NCBI GenBank assembly: GCA_040768665.1
Contig: JAXGMN010000024.1
Location: forward strand, 151,853 to 215,852
Length of the DNA: 64,000 nucleotides
From: JABWBD01 sp040768665
GTDB taxonomy: Bacteria > Planctomycetota > Planctomycetia > Pirellulales > Thermoguttaceae
Reading direction: 5' to 3'
Part shown: piece by piece, positions 10,601 through 19,500 of the stretch
Position numbering within the stretch: position 1 is the first letter of the stretch
Layout: every line of letters begins with the position of its first letter
The notes under the pieces: model-generated
What the model was told of the DNA's origin: nothing
Seen by the model: only the letters and a program-made list of their open reading frames with translations
Databases searched by the model: none
Position numbers and translations under genes: made by a program

Positions 10601-11019
10601 TTCTGTCGATCGTTCGCCGCCGGCTCGATACCGAGAAGATCCCGTACGAATACCTCGACGGCCGCACGCGAAACCGACAAGAGCGAGTCCACCGGTTCCA
10701 GGAGGATGCCGGTTGTCCGCTCTTTTTGATCAGTCTCAAGGCGGGCGGGCACGGCCTGAACCTCACGGCCGCCGATTACGTGTTCATCCTCGATCCCTGG
10801 TGGAACCCCGCGGTGGAGGCGCAGGCGGTCGATCGCACGCACCGTATCGGCCAGACCCGGCACGTGTTCGCCTACCGCCTGATCGCTCGCGACACGGTGG
10901 AGGAAAAGGTCCTCGAACTGCAAAAGACGAAGCGGGATCTGGCCGAGGCGATCGTCGCGGCCGACAACAACGTTCTGCGGACTCTTACGGCCGAAGATCT
11001 CGAAATGCTGCTCGCTTGA
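7639..11019 (+). CDS. SWIM zinc-finger SNF2-family helicase
   Basis: The start is placed at ATG 7639 because AAGGAGG (7628-7634) lies just upstream. The longer frame would run through a repeat. The 1126-residue protein has an N-terminal SWIM zinc finger (C68-x-C70...C80-x-H82). A long central region follows, then an SNF2 ATPase with Walker A DDMGLGKT (about 690), Walker B-type LDESQAIKN (about 790) and the second helicase lobe with AGGHGLNLT and DRTHRIGQT (about 1035-1070). These proteins are DNA-translocating ATPases that remodel protein-DNA complexes. The SWIM finger probably binds nucleic acid or a partner protein. No methyltransferase, nuclease or DISARM-type neighbours are present, so a general transcription or repair role is more likely than defence. 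Confidence 0.93.
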   Translation: MNTFADRCARDFDYAIRSRGDAYFREGRVQLGSVAGHKILATVAGNSDDYAVVIDWGDARFGEIDASCTCPYFRDEGPCKHIWATILAAEARGAGPRTGSRRLDVLGMEPDESEFDEWDEGYFGQPFSPQRGQPSSASGRRGTVKSAPVPAWQRQLSRVFETGPSSVAGDVLDGLEKAREAWYVLDVTSSLADGGLVVVLLQREARKTGELGKFKPLQVREREVGRFTHPEDREALRLLLLNNDDNDDDWLDGPPGRSYGFSGSYEPPTSQVLVAPKAYEQVLPALCATGRFVWMLDADEQDPEQDRRPVAWDDGPPWRFRLEIKADDEKRIWRFEGQLIRQGEESPIPVTSPVLLCHGVLLLEDRLARLDASEASAWIAALRSGQEVEVPYADRSELLSRLWRLPARPEMVLPENLRCEEVRPLPQPKLLVHAPKVQSGTNRLYADVEFRYAGKAVRHSDSGLAVFDAEADRVVIRDLDKERELLFFLAQQGARPIDSYAARGHDARIPNQHFAGLVESLVQAGWEVEAEGRLIRKAGQWRMSVTSGVDWFDLEGIFDFDGVTVGLPDLLAAVRRGEKYVQLGDGSRGLLPEEWLARFGSLAGLGTAEEDHIRFHPSQALLLDALLAAQGNVSVDRRFADIRRKLRSFNGVSPKKEPRGFSGELRPYQKEGLGWLNFLRDFRLGGCLADDMGLGKTVQVLALLQSRRMRPKDAEGRRAPSLAVVPRSLVFNWLEEAQRFAPNLRVLDYTGPQRNGQMDHLDGYDLVLTTYGTLRRDIVKLKEFRFDYAILDESQAIKNAQSQRAKACRLLQADHRLAMTGTPVENHIGELWSLFEFLNPGMLGTSSAFQRISRASSSDGEDLALLRRALGPFILRRTKGQVLAELPEKTEQTLYCDLEGKQRKHYVELRDYYRTMLSDRIREGGLAKAKIHVLEALLRLRQAACHPGLLDNKRLDEPSVKLDTLLEQLREVIDEGHKALVFSQFTSFLSIVRRRLDTEKIPYEYLDGRTRNRQERVHRFQEDAGCPLFLISLKAGGHGLNLTAADYVFILDPWWNPAVEAQAVDRTHRIGQTRHVFAYRLIARDTVEEKVLELQKTKRDLAEAIVAADNNVLRTLTAEDLEMLLA

Positions 11020-11163
11020 GCGTTCGGGAACGCCTCCGACGCCTTCATGTCCATCCTCGCCGGCGACGGCCGGAAAACCCGGATCGGGGCGAATTGCCGC
11101 GTGCAGGCTCAGTACTATGTGGCTCCACAATGCGTGTTAGTTTGCAGTGCAAGGAGAGACAAG

Positions 11164-11187
11164 GTATTGCGGTGCCTGTCCCCTTTC
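11164..11187. repeat. Family-1 repeat, half copy
   Basis: GCGGTGCCTGTCCCC matches one end of the family-1 element (reverse complement of GGGGACAGGCACCGC, as in the copy at 62921-63002). No matching second end lies within 100 bp, so this is a solo or decayed half element. The rest of 11020-11420 holds no gene or recognisable motif that I can support. Confidence 0.6.
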
Positions 11188-11420
11188 TTAGTAGCCTCGA
11201 CTGAGGCCTGCGCGGCCAATGGCCATTCCACAACCGCGAGGGTGCTCGTTCCAACCGGTCCCGGCTGACAATCCAGTTGAATCGTGATCGTTGGTCTAAT
11301 CGGCACGCACACCCCTCTGAAAGCAGCGTTTCTTCGTCGCAATCCGCCGTGAGCTAGGGTTGATTGTGACGGGTCTGGCGTAGGACTCGTGCCAGGTGGC
11401 CGTTTCGGCGGGACAATCAA

Positions 11421-11520
11421 GGAGCCCAAACAAAACGGGGACAGGTACCTCGCCAGAACGTGTATTCTGCGTGTTTGCATTGGTGCGGCTCGGAGCCAGT
11501 CCCCGTTTGGTTAGGGCCTC
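11421..11520. repeat. Family-1 palindromic repeat, full copy upstream of the CheB-type gene
   Basis: Ends GGGGACAGG (from 11437) and CCAGTCCCC are nested in longer inverted flanks, GAGCCCAAACAAAACG on the left and CGTTTGGTTAGGGCCTC on the right. A second copy with the same inner sequence lies at 44898-44997. The element ends 17 bp before the GTG start of the next gene, so it forms most of that gene's leader. Confidence 0.8.
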
Positions 11521-11537
11521 TAAAGACGAGTGGTATC

Positions 11538-12641
11538 GTGACCGGGCAGAACGAGATTGGCGTGCTGGTGGTTGACGACTCGGCTGTTGTGCGCTCCCTC
11601 ATTGCCGATAGCATCGCGGCAACTCCCGGTATGAAGGTCATCGGAACCGCCGGAGATGGTCAACTCGCGCTGGCGGTGCTGGACGACTTGCGACCGGATG
11701 TGATTACCTTGGACATTCGAATGCCCAATATGGATGGACTCGCAACGCTCGATGCCATTCTCTCGCGACGCCCTGTGCCCGTCGTTATGGTCAGCTCGTT
11801 CACGACGGTGGGCGCAAATCTTACATTGGCCGCCTTGGATCGAGGCGCTGTCGACTACCTCGAGAAACCCGATCGCGGATCGGACACCCATGCCATACTT
11901 CGGGGCGAGTTGCCGCGAAAGATCCGTATGGCCGCAGGTGTCGACGTCGGGCGCATTATGGAGATTCGGCGGGCCCGGAAGCAGCAGCGACCGGCCTCCG
12001 CCTTCCAACGATGCCCGGGGGAGAGGACGTGCGGACCGGAGTTGGCCGGGAAGTGCATCGTGATTGGCGTATCCACCGGTGGGCCGCCCGCCCTTGCCTC
12101 CTTGTTCCAGTCGCTTCGGCCGCCGATGCCGCCGATCCTGGTCGTGCAGCATATGCCGGCGACTTTTACCAAGCCGTTCGCATCTCGTCTCGATTCTTTG
12201 GGAGAACTGACGGTCCGCGAAGCAGGCAACGGCGAACTGCTCAAGCCGAACCACGTATGGATTGCCCCCGGCGGACAGCACCTCTCGATCCACCGTTTCG
12301 GCGCCTCGGTCAAAACCGTGGTTCGCCCCGGCACGCCCGTGAGTGGCCATATGCCCTCTGCCGACGTGCTTATGAAAAGCGCCGCAGAGATATTCGGCCC
12401 GAAATGTCTGGGAGTGATCATGACGGGCATGGGCAGGGACGGCGTCGACGGTTGCGGGGCGATCCGCACGGCCGGTGGGTACGTCCTCGGTCAAGACGAG
12501 GCCAGTTCGGACGTCTATGGCATGAACAAGCTGGCCTACCTGGCAGGGCACGTCGACCGCCAGTTCTCCTTGACCGAAATGGCCTCGGCGCTTACCCGTT
12601 GCGTACACGCGGGCAATCGCCGCACCTCTTCAAACCCATAG
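11538..12641 (+). CDS. cheB: CheB-type chemotaxis response regulator protein-glutamate methylesterase
   Basis: A two-domain protein of 367 residues. The receiver domain (about 7-125) has the acidic pair DD13-14, phospho-acceptor Asp59 in ITLDIRMPN and the conserved Lys in YLEKPD. The C-terminal methylesterase domain carries the catalytic Ser in GVSTGGPPAL (about 179), His in VVQHMPATF (about 205) and Asp in MTGMGRDG (about 301). It should demethylate or deamidate chemoreceptor glutamates when phosphorylated. The start is GTG 11538, because upstream codons run into a repeat element. It is an orphan: no cheA, cheR, cheW or receptor gene is in the window. Palindromic repeats flank it on both sides, within 17-18 bp of start and stop. 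Confidence 0.93.
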   Translation: MTGQNEIGVLVVDDSAVVRSLIADSIAATPGMKVIGTAGDGQLALAVLDDLRPDVITLDIRMPNMDGLATLDAILSRRPVPVVMVSSFTTVGANLTLAALDRGAVDYLEKPDRGSDTHAILRGELPRKIRMAAGVDVGRIMEIRRARKQQRPASAFQRCPGERTCGPELAGKCIVIGVSTGGPPALASLFQSLRPPMPPILVVQHMPATFTKPFASRLDSLGELTVREAGNGELLKPNHVWIAPGGQHLSIHRFGASVKTVVRPGTPVSGHMPSADVLMKSAAEIFGPKCLGVIMTGMGRDGVDGCGAIRTAGGYVLGQDEASSDVYGMNKLAYLAGHVDRQFSLTEMASALTRCVHAGNRRTSSNP

Positions 12642-12658
12642 ACCTTGCCAAAACCGTC

Positions 12659-12708
12659 GGGGACTGGCACATTTTGCGGAGTTTTCGGAGCAAAATGTGC
12701 CTGTCCCC
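12659..12708. terminator. Family-1 palindrome between convergent genes; likely bidirectional terminator
   Basis: This is a near-perfect 50-nt hairpin. The left arm GGGGACTGGCACATTTTGC pairs with GCAAAATGTGCCTGTCCCC, with a short GGAGTTTTCGGA loop. The only arm mismatch is the T/T opposition that makes one end ACTGG and the other ACAGG. It lies 18 bp after the cheB-type stop and 17 bp before the convergent ThuA-like stop. The terminator role is inferred from position and stability. Confidence 0.65.
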
Positions 12709-12724
12709 TTCGCTCGACACGGAG

Positions 12725-13603
12725 CTACGGCCGGACGCTGGACCGATCCGCTTCGGGGAAATCGGCAGGGATCTTCTGGGTGACCTCGCCCGTGGCAGCC
12801 CACTCGGCGCCGCGCTGATACGTTGCGATGAACGCGACGCTCTTGAGTTGCTGGGGCCCGTGCCCGATCGCCGTGTGGAAGATCCGGCCTCGGCCGAAAC
12901 GGATCGCCATGAGCATCGGTTCGTGTTCGCCGGTCCCTTTCTTGTCCGGCGGCGAATAGGCCGTGGCCAGCACGGTCAGATTGACCGCCGGCCCGCGGAG
13001 CCGGTTATAGAGCTCGTCGGCCGAATGCATGAACACCGGCGGCAGTCCCCGCGTGACCGGATGGTCGGGCTCGCGGACGACCAGCGGGAACTCGTGCTGC
13101 GGGCCGTGGCTGCCGCCCGGCCCCGGCGTTGTGTCGAGCACCACCTTGCCGTCGCGCCACCGGACGTACGGCCCGGATTTCTCGTTGCGTCCGCCCCATC
13201 CGCCGACGGCGATCATCTCGTTAAACTCTTTCCATTTCGGGAATGCGTTGTCCGCAGAGTGGTAAATCACCACGCCTCCCCCGTTGCGGACATAGTCGAC
13301 AAAGGCTTGCTTCGTCGGCTCCGGCCACTCGTCGCCGTCGTAGTTCAGCACCACCACGTCATAGCCCGCGAAGTTGGGCCGAAACCCGCTCATATCCTCC
13401 CCCTTGGCGGGCGACCTGGCGTGGTCGACCGTGAACAGTCCCGTTTCCTCAAGTTGCTGTTTCAGCAGGACCGACGTGCCCAACATGTCATGCGATCGGT
13501 TCATCTGCCCGTCGACGAGCAGCGCCTTGAGCGTCGGTGCGGCCGACGCCCGCGGAACCAGAAGGCCACAAACGGCCAGCGCAACCAAGCAGCCTCGGTG
13601 CAT
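12725..13603 (-). CDS. ThuA-like secreted protein (trehalose-utilisation fold)
   Basis: The start is ATG 13603, with AAGGAG seven bases upstream. The signal peptide is MHRGCLVALAVCGLLVPRASA, giving 292 residues before cleavage. The ThuA class-I glutamine-amidotransferase-like fold is visible in LKALLVDGQMNRSHD, the YDVVVLNYDGDEWPEPTK strand, GGGVVIYHSADNAFPKW and the HPVTRGLPPVFMHSADELY segment. Planctomycete ThuA proteins are periplasmic, and several have been implicated in sugar-oxidation pathways. The exact reaction here is unknown. It runs divergently from the Tat-exported FAD oxidoreductase at 13872, a pairing that fits a periplasmic carbohydrate-oxidising function (inference). A second ThuA protein lies at 52387-53133 with only family-level similarity. 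Confidence 0.88.
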   Translation of the reverse strand: MHRGCLVALAVCGLLVPRASAAPTLKALLVDGQMNRSHDMLGTSVLLKQQLEETGLFTVDHARSPAKGEDMSGFRPNFAGYDVVVLNYDGDEWPEPTKQAFVDYVRNGGGVVIYHSADNAFPKWKEFNEMIAVGGWGGRNEKSGPYVRWRDGKVVLDTTPGPGGSHGPQHEFPLVVREPDHPVTRGLPPVFMHSADELYNRLRGPAVNLTVLATAYSPPDKKGTGEHEPMLMAIRFGRGRIFHTAIGHGPQQLKSVAFIATYQRGAEWAATGEVTQKIPADFPEADRSSVRP

Positions 13604-13871
13604 CAGATTCTCCTTGTTGAATTGCCAGGATCTTGGGCATGATTCAGAAACGCCCCGGATCGTCTTGGTAGAACAGGTACGAAGATCCATTCTAAATAGC
13701 CCACCACCTGAACGCCACTCGCGCAAGGGGGACGAAGCTCGCGGCTGCGGCAAGATCCTTGGGGAGGTCAAAACCGGGGGTGTCCGATCGGGTGCCTCGC
13801 ATCGGTCAGGAGAGTAGAATGGGGCTTGCCGGATGTCACAATTCCCAGGTCCGAACTGCCCGAAAGCCATC

Positions 13872-15353
13872 ATGCAAGCGTGGAATCGTCGTAACTTCTT
13901 GAGAATAGCCGGCGGAGTGGCCGGCATCGGGTTGACAGGCCCTGGCGGCTTCGCCGGCGACAATGGCGGCGATGCCCCCGGGCATTCCGATCCGCCTTCG
14001 GCCACGGAAGAACACCGGCAGCCGCCGGCTCGCCTTTCCGCCCACCCGATGACGATCGATCGTGCTGCCAAACTCGTCGTCGAGGCCCCGCGACGTACGC
14101 CCGTCGCCGCGGACGTCGACGTCCTCGTGGTCGGCGGCGGCCCGGCCGGGGTCGGCGCGGCGCTGGCCGCTGCTCGCGAAGGAGCACGCACGCTGTTGAT
14201 CGAGCGCCACGGCATGCTTGGCGGCGTCTGGACGGCCGGCATCATGAATCCCTTTTTCGATTTCCAACGCAAAGGCTGGATCGTCGCTGAATTGATCGAG
14301 CGGCTCAAGGCCGCCGCAGCTTTCCGCCCTTGGAAATTCTCTTGGACGTTTGATACCGAAATGATGCGGCTCCTGCTGGAGGATCTTTTCGCCGAGGCCG
14401 GCGCCGAGTGCTGGTACTACTCGTTGGTCGTCGACACCATCGTCGAGGCCGGCCGGGTGCGGGGAGTCGTTGTCGAAAGCAAGTCCGGCCGCGAAGCGGT
14501 CCTCGCCAAGACCGTCGTCGACTGCACGGGCGACGGCGACGTGGCCGCGCGAGCCGGCGTCGACTATCACCTCGGCCGCGCTGCCGACTCCGCCTGCCAG
14601 CCCATGACGCTGATGTTCGAAATCGACGGGGTGGGCGATTGGATCCAGACCAAGGCGGAAGATCTTTACGACGCCATGGTGGCCGCCATCCGCGAGCACA
14701 ACCTGCCCGTGCAACTGCCGACCGGCCGCGTCAATTACGCCCCCTGGATTATCAATCTCCCTCGGCCCGGAGCCGCCGTGGTCCAGGCAACGCATGTCTA
14801 CATGATGAATCCGCTTGACACGCGCGATCTGACTGGCGCCACGATCCAGGCTCGCCGCCAGGTTCACGAACTCACGCAGGTCATCCGGCGGATCGCCGGC
14901 CTGGAGAACGCGCGCTTGCTGCAAACGGCGTCCGCGATCGGCATTCGCGAAGCCCGCCATCTCGCCGGGCGCTACACCTTGGCCCTTGAAGACCTCCGCG
15001 AGGGCCGGCGCTTCGACGATGCCGTGACGTTCGGCGCGTTCGGTGTCGACATCCACGAGGTCAAGCGGGGCGACAAATCGGCGCACGGCGCGCGGATGCG
15101 CCCCTATGAGATTCCTTACCGCTGCCTCGTACCGGAATCGGTCGGCGGGCTTCTCTTTGCCGGCCGGTGCATCTCCGGGACCCATGAGGCTCACGCGTCC
15201 TACCGGGTCACCGGCACATGCATGGCGATGGGACAGGCCGCCGGGTTGGCTGCCGCCATCGCTGCCACCGAGGGCAACTCGCCCGACAACCTGGACGGCC
15301 GCGCACTCCGCAGCGCATTGGAGAAGCGCGGTGCGGGATTCCTCCAGTCGTGA
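13872..15353 (+). CDS. Tat-exported FAD-dependent oxidoreductase
   Basis: The preferred start is ATG 13872, which places a twin-arginine signal (WNRRNFLRIAGG) at residues 4-15. ATG 13833 would add 13 residues and cannot be excluded. The Rossmann FAD site is DVLVVGGGPAGVGAALAA, with LIERHGMLGGVWTAG after it. Further FAD-fold signals are VDCTGDGDVAARAG and the C-terminal LLFAGRCISGTHEAH with GTCMAMGQAAGLAAA. This matches the FAD_oxidored family, which is common in planctomycetes, where substrates are mostly unassigned (sugars or other small alcohols are suspected). It is transcribed divergently from the ThuA-like gene, with a 270-bp shared upstream region. Confidence 0.88.
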   Translation: MQAWNRRNFLRIAGGVAGIGLTGPGGFAGDNGGDAPGHSDPPSATEEHRQPPARLSAHPMTIDRAAKLVVEAPRRTPVAADVDVLVVGGGPAGVGAALAAAREGARTLLIERHGMLGGVWTAGIMNPFFDFQRKGWIVAELIERLKAAAAFRPWKFSWTFDTEMMRLLLEDLFAEAGAECWYYSLVVDTIVEAGRVRGVVVESKSGREAVLAKTVVDCTGDGDVAARAGVDYHLGRAADSACQPMTLMFEIDGVGDWIQTKAEDLYDAMVAAIREHNLPVQLPTGRVNYAPWIINLPRPGAAVVQATHVYMMNPLDTRDLTGATIQARRQVHELTQVIRRIAGLENARLLQTASAIGIREARHLAGRYTLALEDLREGRRFDDAVTFGAFGVDIHEVKRGDKSAHGARMRPYEIPYRCLVPESVGGLLFAGRCISGTHEAHASYRVTGTCMAMGQAAGLAAAIAATEGNSPDNLDGRALRSALEKRGAGFLQS

Positions 15354-15440
15354 TTCGCCCTTGCCGGAGCAGGCTGCCCGGAGGTAGGATCGGTTCTACC
15401 AAGAGTTGAATGTCAGGACCTGACCCGATCGACGCTCCCC

Positions 15441-15883
15441 GGTTGTTGCCGGCTTTCGGATGTGGTGCCCAATTTGGCGATTTCTCAGAACGGAGGCACT
15501 TTGGGCACCACGCGCTTCTGGGTGGTACAGCGGCCGGGATGGAATCGCCCGGTCTCCCTACCGCTGTTCGGCGGAGGAGAGTCGCCGTGAGTGGCGGAGG
15601 TGAATACCAGGTTGTCAAAGAGCTCCGGAGCGGCGAGCCGTGAAGGTGGCTGGCGCCGGGCCGGGGGGCATGTGTTCGCATGTCCATTTACCTGTCTCAT
15701 TGTGGTCGATGCGGCGCGAGGTGTCAAGCGGATTTCTGGATCCAAGGGCGTAAGCGGTTGCGGGCACTGAAGTTATGACGCCGTCGGTGTGCGTCGAAAG
15801 TGCGTCGCACAGCACGGCACAGACCGTGATTGGACGGCTCATCTTTGGAGTGAGCGTGACTTGTCACCGTTTTCTTTGCTTCC
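15441..15883 (+). repeat. Family-2 structured repeat, copy A1
   Basis: Hairpin 1 has arms GTGGTGCCCAA (15462-15472) and TTGGGCACCAC (15501-15511) around a loop containing TTTCTCAGAAC. The conserved trailer CGCGCTTCTGGGTGGT comes next. About 150 nt further on are TTGTCAAAGAGCT, a weaker second hairpin (GGCATGTGTTCGCATGTCC) and the conserved GTCGATGCGGCGCGA. The copy at 23079-23538 is near-identical and shares the 3' flank through to CTTTGC(T/C)TCC. No convincing protein is encoded on either strand. Confidence 0.8.
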
Positions 15884-16402
15884 TACTGTTCTTCCACCTT
15901 TCACCCTTCTTCGCGCCTCCTTCGACTTTCATCGCTTATCACTTCAAACGGTAAACGCCACTACCGGCCCCGTGCCGGTGGGGCGATGTTTGGCAACCAC
16001 AAACCGTGATCCTGTAGGCCGCTCTATGATTTCGCTCCGCCGCTCGGCCTGTACGGGCCGAGCGGCGGAAGCGAAATCATAGAACGAGGGTTTTTGGCCT
16101 TTGTAGTTGCCAAACATCGCCCCACCGGGATAAACCGCGGTGGTGGCAGCATAGCCCTTTTCGTCGGGTGAGCGACGTGCGCTGGGGAGATGCAAATGCG
16201 GGCATCCCGTAGGCTTGGCCGGCTCTCCGTCTATGTTCCTCATCGTCATCCGTGCTCCTTTTGCCTATCCGTTGTTCTCGTAGCACGGATGGCAAGGCCG
16301 GGGCACGGATGAATCAAGTCGTTCGCGAGGCGCGGTAGCCGGGGAACCTTGGGTTCCTGCCGCGCGAGGCGGCAGGGGCCCGGCAGTGGTTGTCGGTGAC
16401 GA
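15884..16402. other. 519-bp block absent from the sister copy
   Basis: Sequence on both sides of this block (CTTTGCTTCC on the left, ATGCTAGCTGCCG on the right) is directly joined in the duplicate locus at 23538/23539. The block is therefore an insertion here or a deletion there. It contains the nested palindrome at 15975-16128 and short hairpins near 16340-16380. No clear terminal repeats, target duplication or gene were found. Confidence 0.6.
15975..16128. repeat. Large nested palindrome
   Basis: Outer arms at 15975-15997 and 16106-16128 are 23-bp perfect complements (they contain GGGCGATGTTTGGC and GCCAAACATCGCCC). Inner arms at 16023-16049 and 16056-16083 are 27 bp, complementary apart from one bulged A, around a 6-nt loop. 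The whole could extrude as a cruciform or form a very stable RNA hairpin. A sequence related to the outer arm (GTCCCGTACCACTGGTGGG) appears at about 45035. Confidence 0.85.
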
Positions 16403-16522
16403 ATGCTAGCTGCCGAACCTCATTCACTCGTGGGCCGAGCCCACGGGGGTCCTTAGGGAACAAAACCCGCTGCCACGCACACGATCGAACAGCAAGTGTT
16501 TCGCCTGCCCAGACGTGCGCCG
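16403..16522 (-). repeat. Conserved 3' trailer of the surface-protein gene, copy 1
   Basis: This segment follows the stop of the giant surface gene and is duplicated at 23539-23659 after its paralogue. It contains the palindrome CGTGGGCCGAGCCCACG, allowing one mismatch in this copy. That palindrome may act as a transcription terminator for the minus-strand gene. Conservation of non-coding trailer and coding sequence together shows the 3' ends were copied as one unit. Confidence 0.6.
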
Positions 16523-19500
16523 TTACTCCCACCAGGCGAACACGCGATCGATGTTGTCAATGTCGTCGGCCTTGCTCCCCGTGCCGCTGTCCCAACGTTC
16601 GATCTTCTCGAAGCTGTCGAGCCATAGGAGCTGGGCCAATTCGTCAAGCGGCACGTCTGCCGGCGGACCGTAGGTGTTCAGATCGACCGTGGCGTCGGTA
16701 AGCACCGCCTTATCCGCGTCGCTGGTCCCGAAGGCGTTCACCTCGTGGAACGATCGGGCGTGGTTGGCATACGAGCCCGAGGAGTGTGTGCCGGAGAGCC
16801 GCACGTCCGTCGCCGTGCCGGTGAGTTCGGCGCCGTTTGCATTGCCGTGCAGGTTGGCAATGTCCAGTCCATACTTCGATTCCGCATGCACTTCGTCGAA
16901 CAATCTCGCATAGAGCCGGTAACCGGAACCTTCCAACGTCGAGAAAATCGGCCGCCCGGTGAACGTGTCTACCCCAATCCGGCTGTCATTCGGATCCGCC
17001 AGGTCGGAGAAGTGCGCGGTGTCATAGCCTTTGCCGTTGCTGTAGGCCATGACCAGCGGGAAGTTATACACGTTGTTGGAGTAGCCCGGCCCCGTCATGG
17101 TCACCTGCTCCGGGTTGCCCACCAGCGTGTCGTTATGATCGAGATGCGGAGCGTCGTAGAGGTCGACTCTGTCGGCGTTCTCGTTTTCGAATGCCCGCCG
17201 GGCTTCCACCGTGCCGAAGCCGTGAGTCGTGACGGTGACCCCATAGTCCGTCGCGTCAAGGCTTGCATGGAGCCGTTCCAGTTCGAACGTGTCCGCGCCG
17301 GGCGTGTCGTTGAGGAAGAGCTGGTCGATCAGCGCCCCGCCACGGCCATAGCCGACGATCGTGTCGAATCCGAACGCGATATGCCAGATGCTGCCGGAAC
17401 CGCTCAAGAAACGGGCGACGGTCTGTCCATCCGCGTTGTAGGGGTTGACCTTGAGATAGTCGTTGAGCCCCGAGCCCCGAACGACGACCTTGTCCGTGCC
17501 GTTCTGCCCCAGCTCGGCATTGGCTCTCATCGTGCTGAACCCGCGGACGTGGTGGAAGTAACCTTCTCCACGCATGCGGGCCCAGGTGGAGAAATACTCC
17601 AGCACGTCGTCCCCGTCGGAATCTTCGAATACGACCGTGTCACCGCCGCCGTTGCCGCGGGCGTAGATCGTCTCGGCCGTGGCTAGAGTCGAAACGCCAT
17701 CGCCGGTCATCTCGCCGATGCCAGGCCCGGCGGCGTAAGTGTTGGCGCCCTTGGAACCCCAGATGGTGACCGTGTCGCCAGCGCCGCCGGCGTAGTCGAT
17801 CGCTTCGACATCGGTCGCGTCGAGCCGGTAGTCTTCACCGAGGAAGACGCCCGATGTGGGACGGAGTGTTGCCGTATCGGGTCCGCCGGCGCCGCTGACA
17901 CGCACGCTGTCGCTTCCCTCGAAGCCATCAAAGGCAAAGACGGTGGCTTCCTGGGGCGCAAAAGCGTAGCCCACACCGTTGATCTCCACGCGCCGCAACG
18001 GTGCGGATGCCTCGAAAACGAAGCCGTCCGACGCTGCCGTGCCATAGATCATCACAGTTTCGCCGTCATGCCGCAGGAGGTTGGCGATCCGCAGTTCCAG
18101 GGCGTCCGAGGCGCCTCGGACGCGAACAAGAAACGTCTGCCCCTGATGGACCGGCCAATCGATCCGTTGTCCGCCGGCGACGGGTTCGGAGACTCGCAAC
18201 TCGTTGCCATCGGCGTCGTAGAGAACGATTTCCGAATCGGCATCGAGCGATTCGATCGTAAGGATGGCATCGCGGGCCGCGCTGAGGCTGTACCAGAGTG
18301 CGCCGGTGGAAGGATCGAGAGACGGCATCGCCAGAAAATCGACCGTTCCCAGCGACTCCTCGCGAAAGACGTACGTGTGATGCGCGTTGTAGGCCTCGTT
18401 CGGTTCGCGCACTTGCCCCTTGCCTGTGCCGTCGTCGTCGGCAATCACCCAGACCTCCCCGAGGTTGGAGCGTGGCACGACGATCGAGACATCCTGGTAG
18501 TCGCCCGGTTCCAACCGGACGGTCGTCACTGTTTGACCTAACAGCACCGCCCCCTCGGACGGATCGCCATCGTAGAAGGCGACGGGGATGCCCGCCGGGA
18601 CGAACAGCGCGCCGCCATTACCGATGCGAGCCGTTAGGGTCACTTCGCCTGCGCCGCCGTCGGCGCGGAGGTACGACGCGGTCAGGTCGGGCGCATCCAG
18701 CGGACTGCGGTTGAGCAGGAAGCTGGCGCGATACGTGTTGTGGACTTCCCAGCTATTGGCCTCCAACGCGGGGATCGTGCCGTCCTCGTTGACGTTGGTG
18801 ACATGGTAGGTGTGCTGGTTCCAGATTTGACGGGTGGAGACCCAGGTATCGGCGGCGTCGCCGATAATGTAGAGGCCATTTTGGCCGCCTCGGGACGCCA
18901 CGGCGACAATTTCCGCGTTGCCGTCCGCGTCAACATCCGCAATTACAGGATACTCGCAGGTTGTGCTGGAGCCCTTTGGGAATTCGTATAATAGGTGGCC
19001 ATCGGCACCGCGATAGATTCGCAGGTAGTTTTCGTCACCATAGACAACTTCGGCGCTGCCGTCTCCGTCGAAGTCGAATGCTGAAGAACTGCTGATTCTA
19101 GAGCCGTCCTGGATCTCGTTCTGCCACAAAACCGAACCATCCGTGTCCAATACGGCGTAGCAGGCGGCAGTACCCACCCCGATTTCCACTTCGCCGTCTC
19201 CGTCCATATCGGCGATCGCGGGTGCCCCGCCGTGCCCGGCGCCAGGCAAGGTCACTGGTCCCCATCGCACGTCACCGGTATGCTCGAGAAGCCAAGCATA
19301 TCCATTGCCGACGATCACAACTTCCGGGAAGGGGTCGCTGTCGAAATTGGCAATTGCCGGAAAGCCGTCCGAGATCAACGCGTTCCAGTAAAGCGAACCA
19401 TCGGCGTGGAATGCACTTCTGCCCGACACCACTTCCGGTGACCCGTCAAGATCCAGGTCTGCGACGCACGAAAGCGGGTGGTTCTTGTTGCCTCCGATCC

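Noticed and set aside
7639..11019. SNF2 helicase as part of a DISARM-like or other defence island
   Set aside because: None of the expected partner genes lie beside it; neighbours are chemotaxis-type and haem proteins.
8269..11130. 953-codon minus-strand frame opposite the SNF2 helicase
   Set aside because: Antisense shadow; the helicase motifs on the plus strand are decisive.
15208..15687. Minus-strand frame similar to another at 22941-23336 (PRSAWCPKCLRSEKS)
   Set aside because: The similarity comes from the family-2 repeat; in subfamily B the frame is not kept while the hairpins are, so structure rather than protein is conserved.
15944..16249. 101-codon minus-strand frame across the large palindrome
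   Set aside because: It reads both palindrome arms, with no ribosome-binding site and no relatives I recognise.
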